From positions 496,001-560,000 of the forward strand of contig NZ_JACCBW010000001.1 of NCBI RefSeq assembly GCF_013410035.1: DNA of 64,000 nucleotides. Direction: 5' to 3'. A program made the translations under genes and the position numbers. Below the pieces are notes generated by a model. That model was not told the origin of the DNA. It made no database searches and saw only the letters and a list, made by a program, of their open reading frames with translations. The DNA is from Nocardioides cavernae (GTDB taxonomy: Bacteria; Actinomycetota; Actinomycetes; Propionibacteriales; Nocardioidaceae). Below are positions 15,697 to 24,780 of this stretch, piece after piece. The stretch's first letter is position 1. Every line of letters starts with the position of its first letter.

Positions 15697-17004
15697 TCAC
15701 CCGATCGCCACCGGCTGCGGCGTGCGCCGGATCGCCCACGACATCAGCGCGGCGACGGCGCACAGGCCCGCGGCGGCGTAGAAGGACGGGTCGTACCGGC
15801 CGGTGACGTCGCGGAGGACGCCGGCTCCCGTGGCGGCGACGGCCGCGCCGACCTGGTGGCTGGCGAAGACCCAGCCGAAGACGATGGGGCCTGCCGCCGC
15901 GCCGAACCACTCGCGGCACAGCGCGACGGTCGGTGGCACGGTCGCCACCCAGTCGAGGCCGTAGACGACGATGAAGACCCACATGCTGGGCTCGACGTGC
16001 GGTGACATCAGCGCCGGCAGGGTCATCAGGCCGACGCCGCGCAGAGCGTAGTAGCCGACCAGCAGCAGGCGCGGGTCGTACAGGTCGGTGAGCCACCCCG
16101 ACGCGATGGTGCCGACCACGTCGAAGATGCCGACGAGGGCGAGCAGGGAGGCGGCCGTGGTGGCCGGCATGCCGTGGTCGTGGGCGGCCGGGACGAAGTG
16201 GGTGGCGATCAGGCCGTTGGTGGTCATCCCGCAGATCGCGAAGCCCCCGGCCAGCAGCCAGAAGGTGCGCGTGCGCGCGGCCTCGCGGAGCACCGACAGG
16301 GCCCGACCGGCACCGGACCCGACGTGCTGGTGCGGCGGCGGGCCGGGGTCGGCGTCCGTCGCGCCGAGGGCGCGGACGCCGAGGTCGGCCGGGTGGTTGC
16401 GGAGGAACAGCAGCACGAGCGGGACCACGGCCAGGGCGGCGACGGCGGCGATCACCGCTGCCGTGCGCCAGCCGTGGTGGGTGGCGAACCACGCCACCAC
16501 CGGCAGGAACACCAGCTGCCCGGTCGCGTTGCCCGCGGTGAGGATGCCGCTGACCAGCCCGCGGCGGGCGACGAACCACCGGCTGGTGATCGTGGCGACG
16601 AAGGCCATCGACATCGACCCGGTGCCGATGCCGACGAGCAGGCCCCAGCACACGATGAGCTGCCACGGCTCGGTCATGAGGACGGTGAGCCCGCTGCCGA
16701 CGGCGACCATCACCAGCGCGAACGTGACGACCGGGCGCACGCCGAAGCGGTCCATCAGCGCCGCGGCGAACGGCGAGATCAGGCCGAACAGCATGAGGTT
16801 GAGCGAGACGGCCGAGCCGATGAGCCCGCGGGACCAGCCGAACTCCTCGTGCAGCGGCTCGATGAGGACGCCGGGCACCGAGCGGAAGGCCGCCGCGCCG
16901 ACGAGGGTCACGAAGGCGACGGCCGCGACGATCCACGCCCAGTGGACGCGGGACTGTCGAGCCGTGCCTGGAGAGGCGGGCGCGGGCGGCGTCGTCATGG
17001 TCAC
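15697..17004 (-). CDS. MFS transporter, monocarboxylate/oxalate-formate antiporter type
   Basis: A 435-aa protein with twelve predicted membrane segments. The early motif GVLIEPLHEEFGWSRGLIGSAVSLNLMLFG and the following AALMDRFGVRPVV are typical of the OFA/MCT branch of MFS, which moves organic acids. Possible starts are GTG 17004 and ATG 16998. It is divergent from a GlxA-type regulator with a TGGCA/TGCCA inverted repeat between them, which suggests local control. Confidence 0.85.
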   Translation of the reverse strand: MTMTTPPAPASPGTARQSRVHWAWIVAAVAFVTLVGAAAFRSVPGVLIEPLHEEFGWSRGLIGSAVSLNLMLFGLISPFAAALMDRFGVRPVVTFALVMVAVGSGLTVLMTEPWQLIVCWGLLVGIGTGSMSMAFVATITSRWFVARRGLVSGILTAGNATGQLVFLPVVAWFATHHGWRTAAVIAAVAALAVVPLVLLFLRNHPADLGVRALGATDADPGPPPHQHVGSGAGRALSVLREAARTRTFWLLAGGFAICGMTTNGLIATHFVPAAHDHGMPATTAASLLALVGIFDVVGTIASGWLTDLYDPRLLLVGYYALRGVGLMTLPALMSPHVEPSMWVFIVVYGLDWVATVPPTVALCREWFGAAAGPIVFGWVFASHQVGAAVAATGAGVLRDVTGRYDPSFYAAAGLCAVAALMSWAIRRTPQPVAIG

Positions 17005-17041
17005 CGGAGCATCGTCGCGGGTGCCGGCCGCGGCTCGCGAG

Positions 17042-17055
17042 TGGCACGAATGCCA
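17042..17055. promoter_or_regulatory. inverted repeat between divergent genes
   Basis: TGGCA at 17042-17046 and TGCCA at 17051-17055 are separated by CGAA in the 71-bp gap between the MFS gene and the GlxA-type regulator. It could be the operator of that regulator. The regulator start at 17076 is preceded by AAAGGA. Confidence 0.35.
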
Positions 17056-17075
17056 ACATGTGAAAGGATCCGGCC

Positions 17076-18062
17076 ATGCCGTCCTCCCCCGCTCCGCACC
17101 GGGTGGTGGTCCTCGCGATCCCGCCGGTGATCGGCTACGACCTCACCATCCCGCCACAGGTGCTCGGCGAGGCGTTCGGCGCCGACGGCCGCGCGCTCTA
17201 CGACGTCGAGGTGGTCTCGCTCGACGGCGGTCCCGTGCAGGCCACGCGCGGGTACGCCATCGCGCCGTCGGCGGGCGTCGAGGCGCTCGCGAGCGCCCAG
17301 ACCGTGATCGTGCCCGGCACCCAGATCGCCGGCCCGCGCCGCGACGGGTCGCTCCCCGACGACCTGCGCGCCGCCCTCGCGACCGTCCCGGCGGACGCGC
17401 GCTGGGTGTCGATCTGCACCGGCGCGTTCGTGCTCGCCGCCGCCGGCGTCCTCGACGGGCACCGGGCGACCACCCACTGGAAGTACGCCGAGGACTTCCG
17501 CCGCCTCTACCCCGAGGTGGCCGTCGACGAGGACGTCCTCTTCACCGACGACGGCCGGGTGCTGACCTCCGCCGGCCTGAGCGCCGGGACCGACCTCTGC
17601 CTGCACCTCGTGCGCCGCGACCACGGCACGGCCGTCGCCAACGCGGTCGCCCGGCACATGGTCGTGCCGCCGTGGCGCGACGGCGGCCAGGCCCAGTTCA
17701 TCGAGCGGCACGTCCCCGGGCGTACCGACGAGACCACCGGCGAGGTGCGCGCGTGGGCGCAGGCGCACCTGCACCGGCCCCTCGACGTCGCCACGCTCGC
17801 GCAGCGCGCCTCGATGAGCGTGCGGACCTTCACCCGGCGCTTCCGCGAGGAGACCGGCCAGTCCCCCGGCGCCTGGGTGGCGCAGCAGCGGGTCCGGCAC
17901 GCCCAGCACCTCCTCGAGGCCACCGACCTGCCCGTCGACCAGGTCGCGACGCGCGCCGGGATGGGCACGGCCGCCTCACTGCGCCAGCACATGCGCGCCA
18001 GCGTCGGGGTGTCCCCCGCGGCCTACCGGCGGACCTTCCGGGGCGCGTCGACGTCGGTGTAG
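17076..18062 (+). CDS. GlxA family AraC-type transcriptional regulator
   Basis: A 328-aa protein with an N-terminal DJ-1/PfpI-like domain (about residues 8-175; nucleophile-elbow region VSICTGAFVLAAAGVLDGHRATTHW with a cysteine) and a C-terminal AraC double helix-turn-helix (about 220-318; LAQRASMSVRTFTRRFREETGQSPGAW and then DQVATRAGMGTAASLRQHMRASVGVSPAAYRRTF). Such regulators sense small metabolites and activate nearby catabolic or transport genes. The divergent MFS gene is the obvious target. The stop codon TAG is also the first three bases of the downstream repeat array. Confidence 0.92.
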   Translation: MPSSPAPHRVVVLAIPPVIGYDLTIPPQVLGEAFGADGRALYDVEVVSLDGGPVQATRGYAIAPSAGVEALASAQTVIVPGTQIAGPRRDGSLPDDLRAALATVPADARWVSICTGAFVLAAAGVLDGHRATTHWKYAEDFRRLYPEVAVDEDVLFTDDGRVLTSAGLSAGTDLCLHLVRRDHGTAVANAVARHMVVPPWRDGGQAQFIERHVPGRTDETTGEVRAWAQAHLHRPLDVATLAQRASMSVRTFTRRFREETGQSPGAWVAQQRVRHAQHLLEATDLPVDQVATRAGMGTAASLRQHMRASVGVSPAAYRRTFRGASTSV

Positions 18063-18150
18063 TCCAGTGAGAACTGGCTGTCCCGCCGGGGTACTCCAGT
18101 GACGTCCGGCTGCCATCGGCGGCCTCCTGCAGCCAGAACTCACTGGACTA
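18060..18150. repeat. three-copy 21-bp intergenic repeat, two direct and one inverted
   Basis: Copy 1 TAGTCCAGTGAGAACTGGCTG (21 bp, first 20 shown elsewhere) spans 18060-18080, copy 2 spans 18092-18112 and differs at five positions, and copy 3 is inverted at 18130-18150. Copies 1 and 3 pair as an inverted repeat except for an AA/TT centre, giving a stem-loop of about 90 bases. Copy 1 begins exactly at the stop codon of the regulator gene. It looks like a REP-like palindromic unit or a structured RNA end. Confidence 0.7.
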
Positions 18151-18213
18151 CCCCGCGGTGGGGGCGGCTCGGCCCTCGCGCGTGATGTCGGTGGGTACGC
18201 CCATGCTGGGGCC

Positions 18214-19371
18214 ATGGACACCTTCCCCCTGCTGCTCACCCTGGCGCTGGTCCTCGCCGTCGGCCTGGCGCTGGGGACGCTCATCGGGGTGCTGTGGTCG
18301 CGCAGCCGCCCCGCCGACGACCCCGCGATCGCGGCCCTCCAGCAGCGCGTCGCCGACCACGCCGTCGTCCAGGACGGCCTCGACCGCCTGCAGGACCAGC
18401 TCAGCGACCTCGCCCACGACCGGGTGGCGTGGCAGGCCCAGCTCAACCAGCAGGTCGCCGAGATGCGGCACTCCACCGACACGCTGCGCCGCGAGACCAC
18501 GACGCTCGCGACGGCGCTGCGCAAGCCGCAGGTCCGGGGCCAGTGGGGCGAGCTGCACCTGCGCCGGACGGTCGAGCTCGCCGGGCTCGTGGACCACTGC
18601 GACTTCGCCGAGCAGGTGCGCGTGGACGACGGCAGGCTGCGGCCCGACCTCGTCGTGTCGCTGGCCGGCGGCCGCACGATCGCGGTGGACGCCAAGGCCC
18701 CGCTGGCGGCGTTCCTCGACCTGACCGGCACCGACGACCCGGCCGAGCACGAGCGGGCGCTCGCCCGGCTCGGCGAGCACGTCCGCACGCACGTCGCCGA
18801 CCTCGGCTCGCGGCGCTACTGGGAGGCGCTGACCGGCACGCCGGAGTTCGTGGTGCTGTTCCTGCCCGGTGAGGCGATCCTGCAGGCCGCGCTGCAGGCC
18901 GTCCCCGACCTCGTCGAGCAGGCGGCCGCGCGCAACGTCGTGCTGGCGACGCCCTCGACGCTCATCGCGCTGCTCCGCACGGTCGCGCAGGGGTGGCAGC
19001 ACGAGGTCCTCAACGAGCAGGCCCAGGCCGTCCAGCGGCTCGGACAGGAGCTCCACTCCCGCCTCGGGTCGATGGCCGGGCACCTCGACCGGGTCGGCCG
19101 GTCCCTCAACGCGAGCGTCGTCGCCTACAACCAGGCCATGGGCTCGCTCGAGGGGCGCGTGCTGGTCTCCGCACGGCGCTTCGCGGACCTCGGCGTGACC
19201 AACGAGCAGCTCGACCAGCCGCGCCAGGTGGAGACCGTCCCCCGCTCGCTGGCCGCCCCGGAGCTCGCCGTCCTCGACGACGTCGGTGCCACCCCGGGCG
19301 ACCCGACGATCGACGAGCTGCTCGCCGCGGAGCCCGACCGGCCCCCGGCGCGCCGCGCCCGGGGCGCCTGA
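18214..19371 (+). CDS. rmuC: DNA recombination protein RmuC
   Basis: A 385-aa RmuC-family protein. An N-terminal membrane anchor (residues 4-28, FPLLLTLALVLAVGLALGTLIGVLWS type) is followed by a coiled-coil stretch (about 40-100) and the nuclease-fold RmuC domain with RGQWGELHLRRTVELAGLVDHCDF, the DAKAPLAAFLDL element holding the family's conserved Asp and Lys, and FLPGEAILQAALQAVPDLVEQAAARNVVLATPSTL in two parts. RmuC limits chromosomal inversions and is implicated in restriction of foreign DNA. Start ATG 18214. Confidence 0.93.
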   Translation: MDTFPLLLTLALVLAVGLALGTLIGVLWSRSRPADDPAIAALQQRVADHAVVQDGLDRLQDQLSDLAHDRVAWQAQLNQQVAEMRHSTDTLRRETTTLATALRKPQVRGQWGELHLRRTVELAGLVDHCDFAEQVRVDDGRLRPDLVVSLAGGRTIAVDAKAPLAAFLDLTGTDDPAEHERALARLGEHVRTHVADLGSRRYWEALTGTPEFVVLFLPGEAILQAALQAVPDLVEQAAARNVVLATPSTLIALLRTVAQGWQHEVLNEQAQAVQRLGQELHSRLGSMAGHLDRVGRSLNASVVAYNQAMGSLEGRVLVSARRFADLGVTNEQLDQPRQVETVPRSLAAPELAVLDDVGATPGDPTIDELLAAEPDRPPARRARGA

Positions 19372-19392
19372 GTGCGGTCTAGGTTGAGCGTC

Positions 19393-19854
19393 GTGACACA
19401 GGCCGAGGGGTCCCGACGGGCGTTCTGGGAGGTCGGGCACGAGCCGGGCCGCCAGGTCGTCGCGCTCGGCGTCGCCCTCACCCTCACGGCGGTCAGCATC
19501 GACGTGCTCCTCGTCGGCCGGCTGACCCTCTTCTTCGACCTGTGCTTCGTCGCCTCGTGCCTCGGCCTGGCAGCGCTGGTGCGTCGACGCGACTTCTACG
19601 TCGTCGCCCTGCTCCCGCCCGTCCTCCTGACGACGGTCTTCACCTTCGTCGCCCTGGTGGACCGCGCGGCGATCGCCGACCGCCGCGACAGCGTCCTGCA
19701 GGCGGTCGTGTCCGGTGTCGCCACGCACGGAGTGGCGCTGTTCGTCGCGTACGCCCTCTGCCTGGGCTGGCTGGGCTGGCGCCTGCGCCAGGAGGGCGAG
19801 GCGGGGATCGCGGCTGAGCTCGAGCGCGAGCTCGGCCGGCGGCGCGCAGGCTGA
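19393..19854 (+). CDS. DUF6542 membrane protein
   Basis: A small integral membrane protein with four hydrophobic segments and the pattern of DUF6542: VVALGVALTLTAVSIDVLL, LFFDLCFVASCLGLAALVRRRDFYVVALLPPVLL. No function is known for the family. GTG 19393 (MTQAEGSRR) is preferred over GTG 19372, which directly abuts the rmuC stop and has no ribosome site of its own. It is probably cotranscribed with rmuC. Confidence 0.75.
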   Translation: MTQAEGSRRAFWEVGHEPGRQVVALGVALTLTAVSIDVLLVGRLTLFFDLCFVASCLGLAALVRRRDFYVVALLPPVLLTTVFTFVALVDRAAIADRRDSVLQAVVSGVATHGVALFVAYALCLGWLGWRLRQEGEAGIAAELERELGRRRAG

Positions 19855-19860
19855 GCCGGG

Positions 19861-20484
19861 TCAGTCGTCGAAGCGGGACACGTCGCCCGCGCCGCGGCGC
19901 ACGACGACGGGCTCGGCGTCCGACCAGTCGATGACCGAGGTCGGCTCGGCGGTGACCTCGCCGGACTCGACGACGATGTCGACCACGTGGTCGAGGTCCT
20001 CCTTGATCTCCCAGCCCATCGTCCGCGCCTCGGTCTCACCGGGCAGGATCAACGTGCTGGTGAGGATCGGCTCGCCGAGCTCCTCGAGGAGCGCGCACAC
20101 CAGGGTGTGCTCGGGGATGCGGACGCCGACCGTGCGCTTCTTGGGGTGCATCAGCCGCTTCGGCACCTCGCCCGTCGCGGGGAGGATGAAGGTGTAGGGG
20201 CCGGGCGTCGCGGCCTTGATCGCCCGGAACGCCGAGTTGTCGACGTGGACGAACTGCCCGAGCTGGGCGAAGTCCTTGCACATCAGCGTGAAGTGGTGGC
20301 GGTCGTCGAGCTCGCGGATGCGCAGGATCCGGTCCCGGCCCTCGCGGTTGCCGAGCTGGGCGCCGAGGGCGTACCCCGAGTCGGTGGGGTAGGCGATCAG
20401 CTCGTCGTTGCGCAGCGCCTCGACGACCTGGGTGACCAGGCGCGGCTGCGGGTTGTCCGGGTGGATGTCGAGGAAGCGCGCCAC
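19861..20484 (-). CDS. YrdC/Sua5/YciO family protein
   Basis: A 207-aa dsRNA-binding-fold protein related to L-threonylcarbamoyladenylate synthase of tRNA t6A synthesis. Visible are LIAYPTDSGYALGAQL, the basic KKRTVGVRIPEH segment and the LTSTLILPGE region. The first residues of the substrate site (PTDSGYAL rather than PTDTVYGL) and the overall look resemble the YciO branch, whose biochemical role is less certain than that of TsaC. It starts 3 bp after the ispH stop, so the two form an operon. Confidence 0.85.
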   Translation of the reverse strand: MARFLDIHPDNPQPRLVTQVVEALRNDELIAYPTDSGYALGAQLGNREGRDRILRIRELDDRHHFTLMCKDFAQLGQFVHVDNSAFRAIKAATPGPYTFILPATGEVPKRLMHPKKRTVGVRIPEHTLVCALLEELGEPILTSTLILPGETEARTMGWEIKEDLDHVVDIVVESGEVTAEPTSVIDWSDAEPVVVRRGAGDVSRFDD

Positions 20485-20487
20485 GGC

Positions 20488-21486
20488 TCAGGCCTTCTGG
20501 GCGGCGCGCAGGTCGCGGCGCAGCTCCGGCGGGAGCGCGAAGATCAACGACTCCTCGGCCGAGTGGACCGCACGCGCGTCGGGATAGCCGCGCTCGGACA
20601 GGAAGGCAAGCACGCCCTCGACGAGGTCCTCCGGCACGGAGGCGCCCGAGGTCACCGACACCGTCTCCACGCCGTCGAGCCACGCCTCGTCGATCTCGGT
20701 GTGGTCGTCGACGAGGTAGGACGCCTTGGCGCCGGACTCCAGCGCCACCTCGACGAGGCGCACGGAGTTGGAGGAGTTGCGCGAGCCGACCACGATCACC
20801 AGGTCGGCGTCCGCGGAGATCTCCTTGATGGCGAGCTGACGGTTCTGGGTGGCGTAGCAGATGTCGTCGCTGGGCGGGTCGAGCAGCAGCGGGAACTTCT
20901 CCCGGATGGCGGCGACCGTCTCCAGGGTCTCGTCGACGCTCAGCGTGGTCTGCGACAGCCAGGCGACCTTCGCCGGGTCGCGGACGACGATCTGGTCCAC
21001 GTCGTCGGGGCTCTGCACGAGCTGGATGTGCTCGGGCGCCTCGCCGGCGGTCCCCTCGACCTCCTCGTGACCCTCGTGCCCGATGAGGAGGATGTCGTAG
21101 TCGTCGGCCGCGAAGCGCTTGGCCTCGTGGTGGACCTTCGTCACCAGGGGGCAGGTCGCGTCGATGGTCTTGAGCCCGCGCTCGGCGGCCTGGGTGTGCA
21201 CGGCCGGGGAGACGCCGTGGGCCGAGAACACGACCGTCTGGCCCTCGGGGACCTCGTCGAGCTCCTCGACGAAGATCGCGCCGCGCGACTCGAGGTTGGC
21301 CACGACGTGCTTGTTGTGCACGATCTGCTTGCGGACGTAGACGGGCGAGCCGTAGAGGTCCAGCGCCTTCTCGACGGTGATCACGGCCCGGTCCACGCCG
21401 GCGCAGTAGCCACGCGGGGCCGCCAGCAGGACGTTCTTGGCGGTCTCGGGGTCGAGGACCGGGGGAAGGCCGAGGTCGGTGCTCAT
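20488..21486 (-). CDS. ispH: 4-hydroxy-3-methylbut-2-enyl diphosphate reductase
   Basis: Last enzyme of the MEP isoprenoid pathway, making IPP and DMAPP with a [4Fe-4S] cluster. The 332-aa protein has the three cluster cysteines in [24 protein letters not shown] and [11 protein letters not shown], and conserved HNKHVV and FSAHGVSP motifs with active-site histidines. ATG 21486. It is the first gene of an operon with the YrdC-family gene and divergent from xseA, with about 47 bp between starts. Confidence 0.97.
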   Translation of the reverse strand: MSTDLGLPPVLDPETAKNVLLAAPRGYCAGVDRAVITVEKALDLYGSPVYVRKQIVHNKHVVANLESRGAIFVEELDEVPEGQTVVFSAHGVSPAVHTQAAERGLKTIDATCPLVTKVHHEAKRFAADDYDILLIGHEGHEEVEGTAGEAPEHIQLVQSPDDVDQIVVRDPAKVAWLSQTTLSVDETLETVAAIREKFPLLLDPPSDDICYATQNRQLAIKEISADADLVIVVGSRNSSNSVRLVEVALESGAKASYLVDDHTEIDEAWLDGVETVSVTSGASVPEDLVEGVLAFLSERGYPDARAVHSAEESLIFALPPELRRDLRAAQKA

Positions 21487-21533
21487 GGCATCGAGTCTAC
21501 GGGGGTGTCCGTGCGCTCCCCTATCCTCGCCGC

Positions 21534-22787
21534 GTGCCCTCCCTCCGCGACGCCACGGCCGACTCGCCGGCCCCGGTGCGCGCCGTCGCCAACGCGGTCG
21601 CGCAGTGGATCGACAAGCTCGGCGGCGTCTGGGTCGAGGGCCAGATCGCCCAGGTCAACCGGCGCCCCGGCGTCAACACCGTCTTCATGACGCTGCGCGA
21701 CACGGTCGCCGACATCTCGGTGACGCTGACCTGCGCACGCTCGCTGTTCGACTCGATGAACCCGCCCCTGGTCGAGGGGGCCAGCGTCGTCGTCCACGCC
21801 CGACCGAGCTTCTACGCCAACCGTGGCTCGTTCTCCCTCGCCGCGCGCGAGATCCGGATGGTCGGCCTCGGCGAGCTCCTCGCCCGCCTGGAGCGCCGTC
21901 GCCAGCTGCTCGCCGCCGAGGGGCTGTTCGCACCGGAGCTCAAGCGCGACCTGCCGTTCCTGCCCGGCAGGGTGGGCCTGGTCACCGCGCCCAACAGCGC
22001 CGCGGAGCGCGACGTCCTGGAGAACGCCCGCCGCCGCTGGCCGTCGGTGGAGTTCGAGGTGGCCTACGCCGCCATGCAGGGCACCCGCTCGGCCGCCGAG
22101 GTGATGGAGGCGCTCGACCGGCTCGAGCGCAGGGCCGACGTCGACGTCATCGTCGTCGCGCGTGGCGGCGGCTCGATCGAGGACCTCCTCCCGTTCTCCG
22201 ACGAGGCGCTGGTCCGCGCGGTCCACGGCATGCGTACGCCCGTCGTGTCCGCGATCGGCCACGAGCCCGACCAGCCGCTGCTCGACCTCGTCGCCGACGT
22301 CCGCGCCTCCACCCCGACCGACGCCGCCAAGCTGGTCGTCCCCGACATGGCCGAGGAGGTCAACGGCGTCACGTGGGCCCGCGACCGGCTGCGCCAGGTC
22401 ATCACGCAGCGGATCGCGCGCGAGCAGGAGTGGCTGGCCCAGGTACGCTCGCGGCCCGCGATGGCCGACCCGCGCAACCTGCTCTCGGCCCGCTCCGACG
22501 AGCTCGACGACCTGCTCGCGCGCGCCCGCCGTACGCTCTCGCACCGCCTGGACCGCGCCGCCGACGACATCGGCCACCAGCGCGCCCGCGCCCAGGCGCT
22601 CTCGCCGCTCGCCACCCTGCAGCGCGGGTACGCCGTGCTGCAGGACGCCGACGGGCACGTCGTCACCTCGGTCGCGCAGGCGGCCGTCGGTGCCGCGGTG
22701 TCCGTCCGGGTCGCCGACGGCCGCGTCCACGCCACCACGGACCGCATCGAGGAAGCACACCTGGTCGAGGAGGACCGAGATGAGTGA
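21534..22787 (+). CDS. xseA: exodeoxyribonuclease VII large subunit
   Basis: Catalytic subunit of the single-strand exonuclease VII. The 417-aa product has the N-terminal OB-fold ([27 protein letters not shown] in part) and the central catalytic domain with [17 protein letters not shown] and [24 protein letters not shown], then a coiled-coil arm. Start GTG 21534. It overlaps xseB by 8 bp, as is usual for this pair. Confidence 0.97.
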   Translation: MPSLRDATADSPAPVRAVANAVAQWIDKLGGVWVEGQIAQVNRRPGVNTVFMTLRDTVADISVTLTCARSLFDSMNPPLVEGASVVVHARPSFYANRGSFSLAAREIRMVGLGELLARLERRRQLLAAEGLFAPELKRDLPFLPGRVGLVTAPNSAAERDVLENARRRWPSVEFEVAYAAMQGTRSAAEVMEALDRLERRADVDVIVVARGGGSIEDLLPFSDEALVRAVHGMRTPVVSAIGHEPDQPLLDLVADVRASTPTDAAKLVVPDMAEEVNGVTWARDRLRQVITQRIAREQEWLAQVRSRPAMADPRNLLSARSDELDDLLARARRTLSHRLDRAADDIGHQRARAQALSPLATLQRGYAVLQDADGHVVTSVAQAAVGAAVSVRVADGRVHATTDRIEEAHLVEEDRDE

Positions 22788-22992
22788 GACCGCCCCACCC
22801 CGGGAGCTCGGCTACGAGGAGGCTCGCGAGGAGCTGATCGAGGTGGTCCGCACGCTCGAGGCGGGCGGCACCACCCTCGAGGAGTCGCTGGCGCTGTGGG
22901 AGCGCGGCGAGGCGCTCGCCACGGTCTGCCAGGAGTGGCTCGACGGCGCCCGCAGGCGGCTGGACGAGGCGATGGGACCCGACGCGGACTAG
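22780..22992 (+). CDS. xseB: exodeoxyribonuclease VII small subunit
   Basis: A 70-aa helical-hairpin subunit that decorates the XseA arm. It shows [37 protein letters not shown] in pieces, matching the family YEEALAELEEIVxxLExGxLxLEESLxLYERG pattern. ATG 22780 overlaps the end of xseA. The stop shares CTAG with the convergent DUF4245 gene. Confidence 0.96.
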   Translation: MSETAPPRELGYEEAREELIEVVRTLEAGGTTLEESLALWERGEALATVCQEWLDGARRRLDEAMGPDAD

Positions 22993-23525
22993 CGGGTGAG
23001 GAGGCCGAGGTAGGCCTCGATGTCCTCGACCGGTGCCGAGCCGTAGACCAGGACGGCCTCGTCGTCGACCTCGGTCGAGAAACCGTGGTCGCCGCCGGAG
23101 TCCGACCACGTCTGCCACGTGTCGGTGATCTCCGACTCGACCGTCGCGTCGTCGCCCGCCTCGGCCTTCTCGTCGACGTAGGAGCGGACCAGCTCGTCGA
23201 CCGAGGTGTCCTGCTGCCGGATGCCGACGAAGCGGCCCTCGTCGGTCAGCACCCCGAGCCCCCACCGCGGGTCGTCGCCCGCCCGGAGGTCGACGCTCGT
23301 GGCGGTCCAGCCGTCCGGCAGCTCGCGCGGGTGGACGACCCGGAGGTTCGCCCCCTGGGCGACCTCGACGCTGTCGCGCCAGTCCACCGGCACGACGGTG
23401 TCGTCGGTCTCGCCGCGGAACAGGCTGCGCCACGCCACGAAGGCGACGACGACCACGACGGTCACGATGAGGGCGCCCGTCATGCCGCTGAAGGAGCGGT
23501 TGTACCGGCTGGGCTGCTCACTCAC
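22989..23525 (-). CDS. DUF4245 membrane-anchored protein
   Basis: A 178-aa actinobacterial protein of unknown function. One N-terminal membrane segment ([19 protein letters not shown]) is followed by an extracytoplasmic domain with [19 protein letters not shown] and [18 protein letters not shown] 23525 is chosen because GGGAGG lies nine bases upstream; the ATG at 23534 would directly touch that site. Family members sit beside xseB and glpX in many actinobacteria, as here. Confidence 0.88.
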   Translation of the reverse strand: MSEQPSRYNRSFSGMTGALIVTVVVVVAFVAWRSLFRGETDDTVVPVDWRDSVEVAQGANLRVVHPRELPDGWTATSVDLRAGDDPRWGLGVLTDEGRFVGIRQQDTSVDELVRSYVDEKAEAGDDATVESEITDTWQTWSDSGGDHGFSTEVDDEAVLVYGSAPVEDIEAYLGLLTR

Positions 23526-23632
23526 GCCGCCCATCCTCCCAGCCGGGCCCGCCCACTGTGACGCCGGGTGCGTCCGACCGCTGGCGCGGACCATCAGGGC
23601 CGATTCCGCCGCAGGTGCGGCATACTCCCACC

Positions 23633-24040
23633 GTGATCACCTACCGAATCGCGGAGGCAGCCGAGGTGCTGGCCGTGAGCGACGACACCGTACGCCGCTG
23701 GGTGGACGCGGGGCGGATCCCCTCGCGTCGCACCGACGGCCGCACCACGGTGACGGGTCCGGACCTCGCCGACCTGGCCGAGCAGCTGGTCGAGTCGGGC
23801 GAGCTCGCCGAGCGCGACCGCACCCACGCCGGCCGGGTCAGCGCCCGCAACCGGATGAGCGGGATCGTCACCCGGGTCAAGCGGGACACCGTGATGGCCC
23901 AGGTCGAGATGATCTGCGGGCCCTACCGCGTCGTGTCGCTGATGAGCAGCGACGCCGCGGACGAGCTCGGCCTCGAGCCGGGTGTACGCGCCATCGCCAG
24001 CGTCAAGTCCACCAACGTCGTGGTGGAGGTCCCCCAATGA
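23633..24040 (+). CDS. HTH-Mop molybdate-responsive protein
   Basis: A 135-aa protein joining an excisionase/MerR-type helix-turn-helix (residues 2-50; YRIAEAAEVLAVSDDTVRRWVDAGRIPSRR) to a single Mop/TOBE domain (about 70-135; RNRMSGIVTRVKRDTVMAQVEM and ELGLEPGVRAIASVKSTNVVVEV) that binds molybdate. GTG 23633. It overlaps modA by ATGA and heads the molybdate operon, so it is likely a molybdenum-sensing regulator or storage protein of modABC. E. coli ModE has two Mop units; this one has one and would need to oligomerise. Confidence 0.88.
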   Translation: MITYRIAEAAEVLAVSDDTVRRWVDAGRIPSRRTDGRTTVTGPDLADLAEQLVESGELAERDRTHAGRVSARNRMSGIVTRVKRDTVMAQVEMICGPYRVVSLMSSDAADELGLEPGVRAIASVKSTNVVVEVPQ

Positions 24041-24780
24041 GGAGGGTCGCGCTGGTCGCCCTGCTGCTCCCCCTGTGCGCCTGCGGGGGCGGTGAGGACG
24101 CCGGGTCGTCGGACGACGACCGCACGATCACCGTGCTGGCCGCCGCGTCGCTCACCGACGTGTTCGAGCAGCTCGCGACGCCGTTCGAGGAGGAGCACGG
24201 CGTCGACGTGACGTTCTCCTTCGGCTCGAGCACCGACCTCGCCGAGCTGGCCGCGGACGGCGCGCCGGGCGACGTCCTCGCCACCGCCGACGCGACGTCG
24301 ATGGGCCTCGCCGAGGACGCCGGGGTGACCGGCGACGTCGAGACCTTCGCGACCAACGTCCTCACGATCGTGGTGCCGGAGGGCAACCCCGCCGGGATCG
24401 AGTCCCTCGACGACCTCGACGGGTCCACCTGGGTGCGCTGCGCCGACGAGGTGCCGTGCGGCAAGGTCGCGCGGGCCGTCCTGGAGGCCGCCGGCGTCAC
24501 CGCGGAGCCGGTCAGCCTCGAGGAGGACGTCCGGGCCACCCTCGACAAGGTCGTCTCGGGCGAGGCGGACGCCGGCCTGGTGTATGCCACCGACGCGGTC
24601 GCCGCGGCCGACGACGTGGACGCGGTCGAGATCCCGGGCGCCGAGGACGCGCTGACGTCCTACGTCGCCGCGACCCTGGAGCAGTCGACCGACGCCGACC
24701 TCGCGGCGGACTGGGTGGCGTGGCTGCGATCGGAGGAGGGCCGGGAGATCCTCGACGACGCAGGGTTCGGCAGCCCGTGA
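24037..24780 (+). CDS. modA: molybdate ABC transporter substrate-binding protein
   Basis: A 247-aa lipoprotein. The lipobox LLPLCAC leads to a Cys near residue 16, then a Gly/Asp-rich linker. The mature part has VLAAASLTDVFEQLATPFEEEHGVDVTFSFGSSTDLAEL, where the AAASL and GSST segments bind molybdate or tungstate, and later GLVYATDAVAAADDV. It delivers the oxyanion to ModB. ATGA overlap upstream, GTGA overlap downstream. Confidence 0.95.
   Translation: MRRVALVALLLPLCACGGGEDAGSSDDDRTITVLAAASLTDVFEQLATPFEEEHGVDVTFSFGSSTDLAELAADGAPGDVLATADATSMGLAEDAGVTGDVETFATNVLTIVVPEGNPAGIESLDDLDGSTWVRCADEVPCGKVARAVLEAAGVTAEPVSLEEDVRATLDKVVSGEADAGLVYATDAVAAADDVDAVEIPGAEDALTSYVAATLEQSTDADLAADWVAWLRSEEGREILDDAGFGSP

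Noticed and set aside
15521..17077. Second minus-strand frame overlapping the MFS transporter
   Set aside because: Out of frame with the real transporter; the translation is Arg/Pro-rich and lacks membrane segments.
22663..23433. Minus-strand frame extending across xseA, xseB and DUF4245
   Set aside because: It contradicts the coding frames of three well-supported genes and has no family features.
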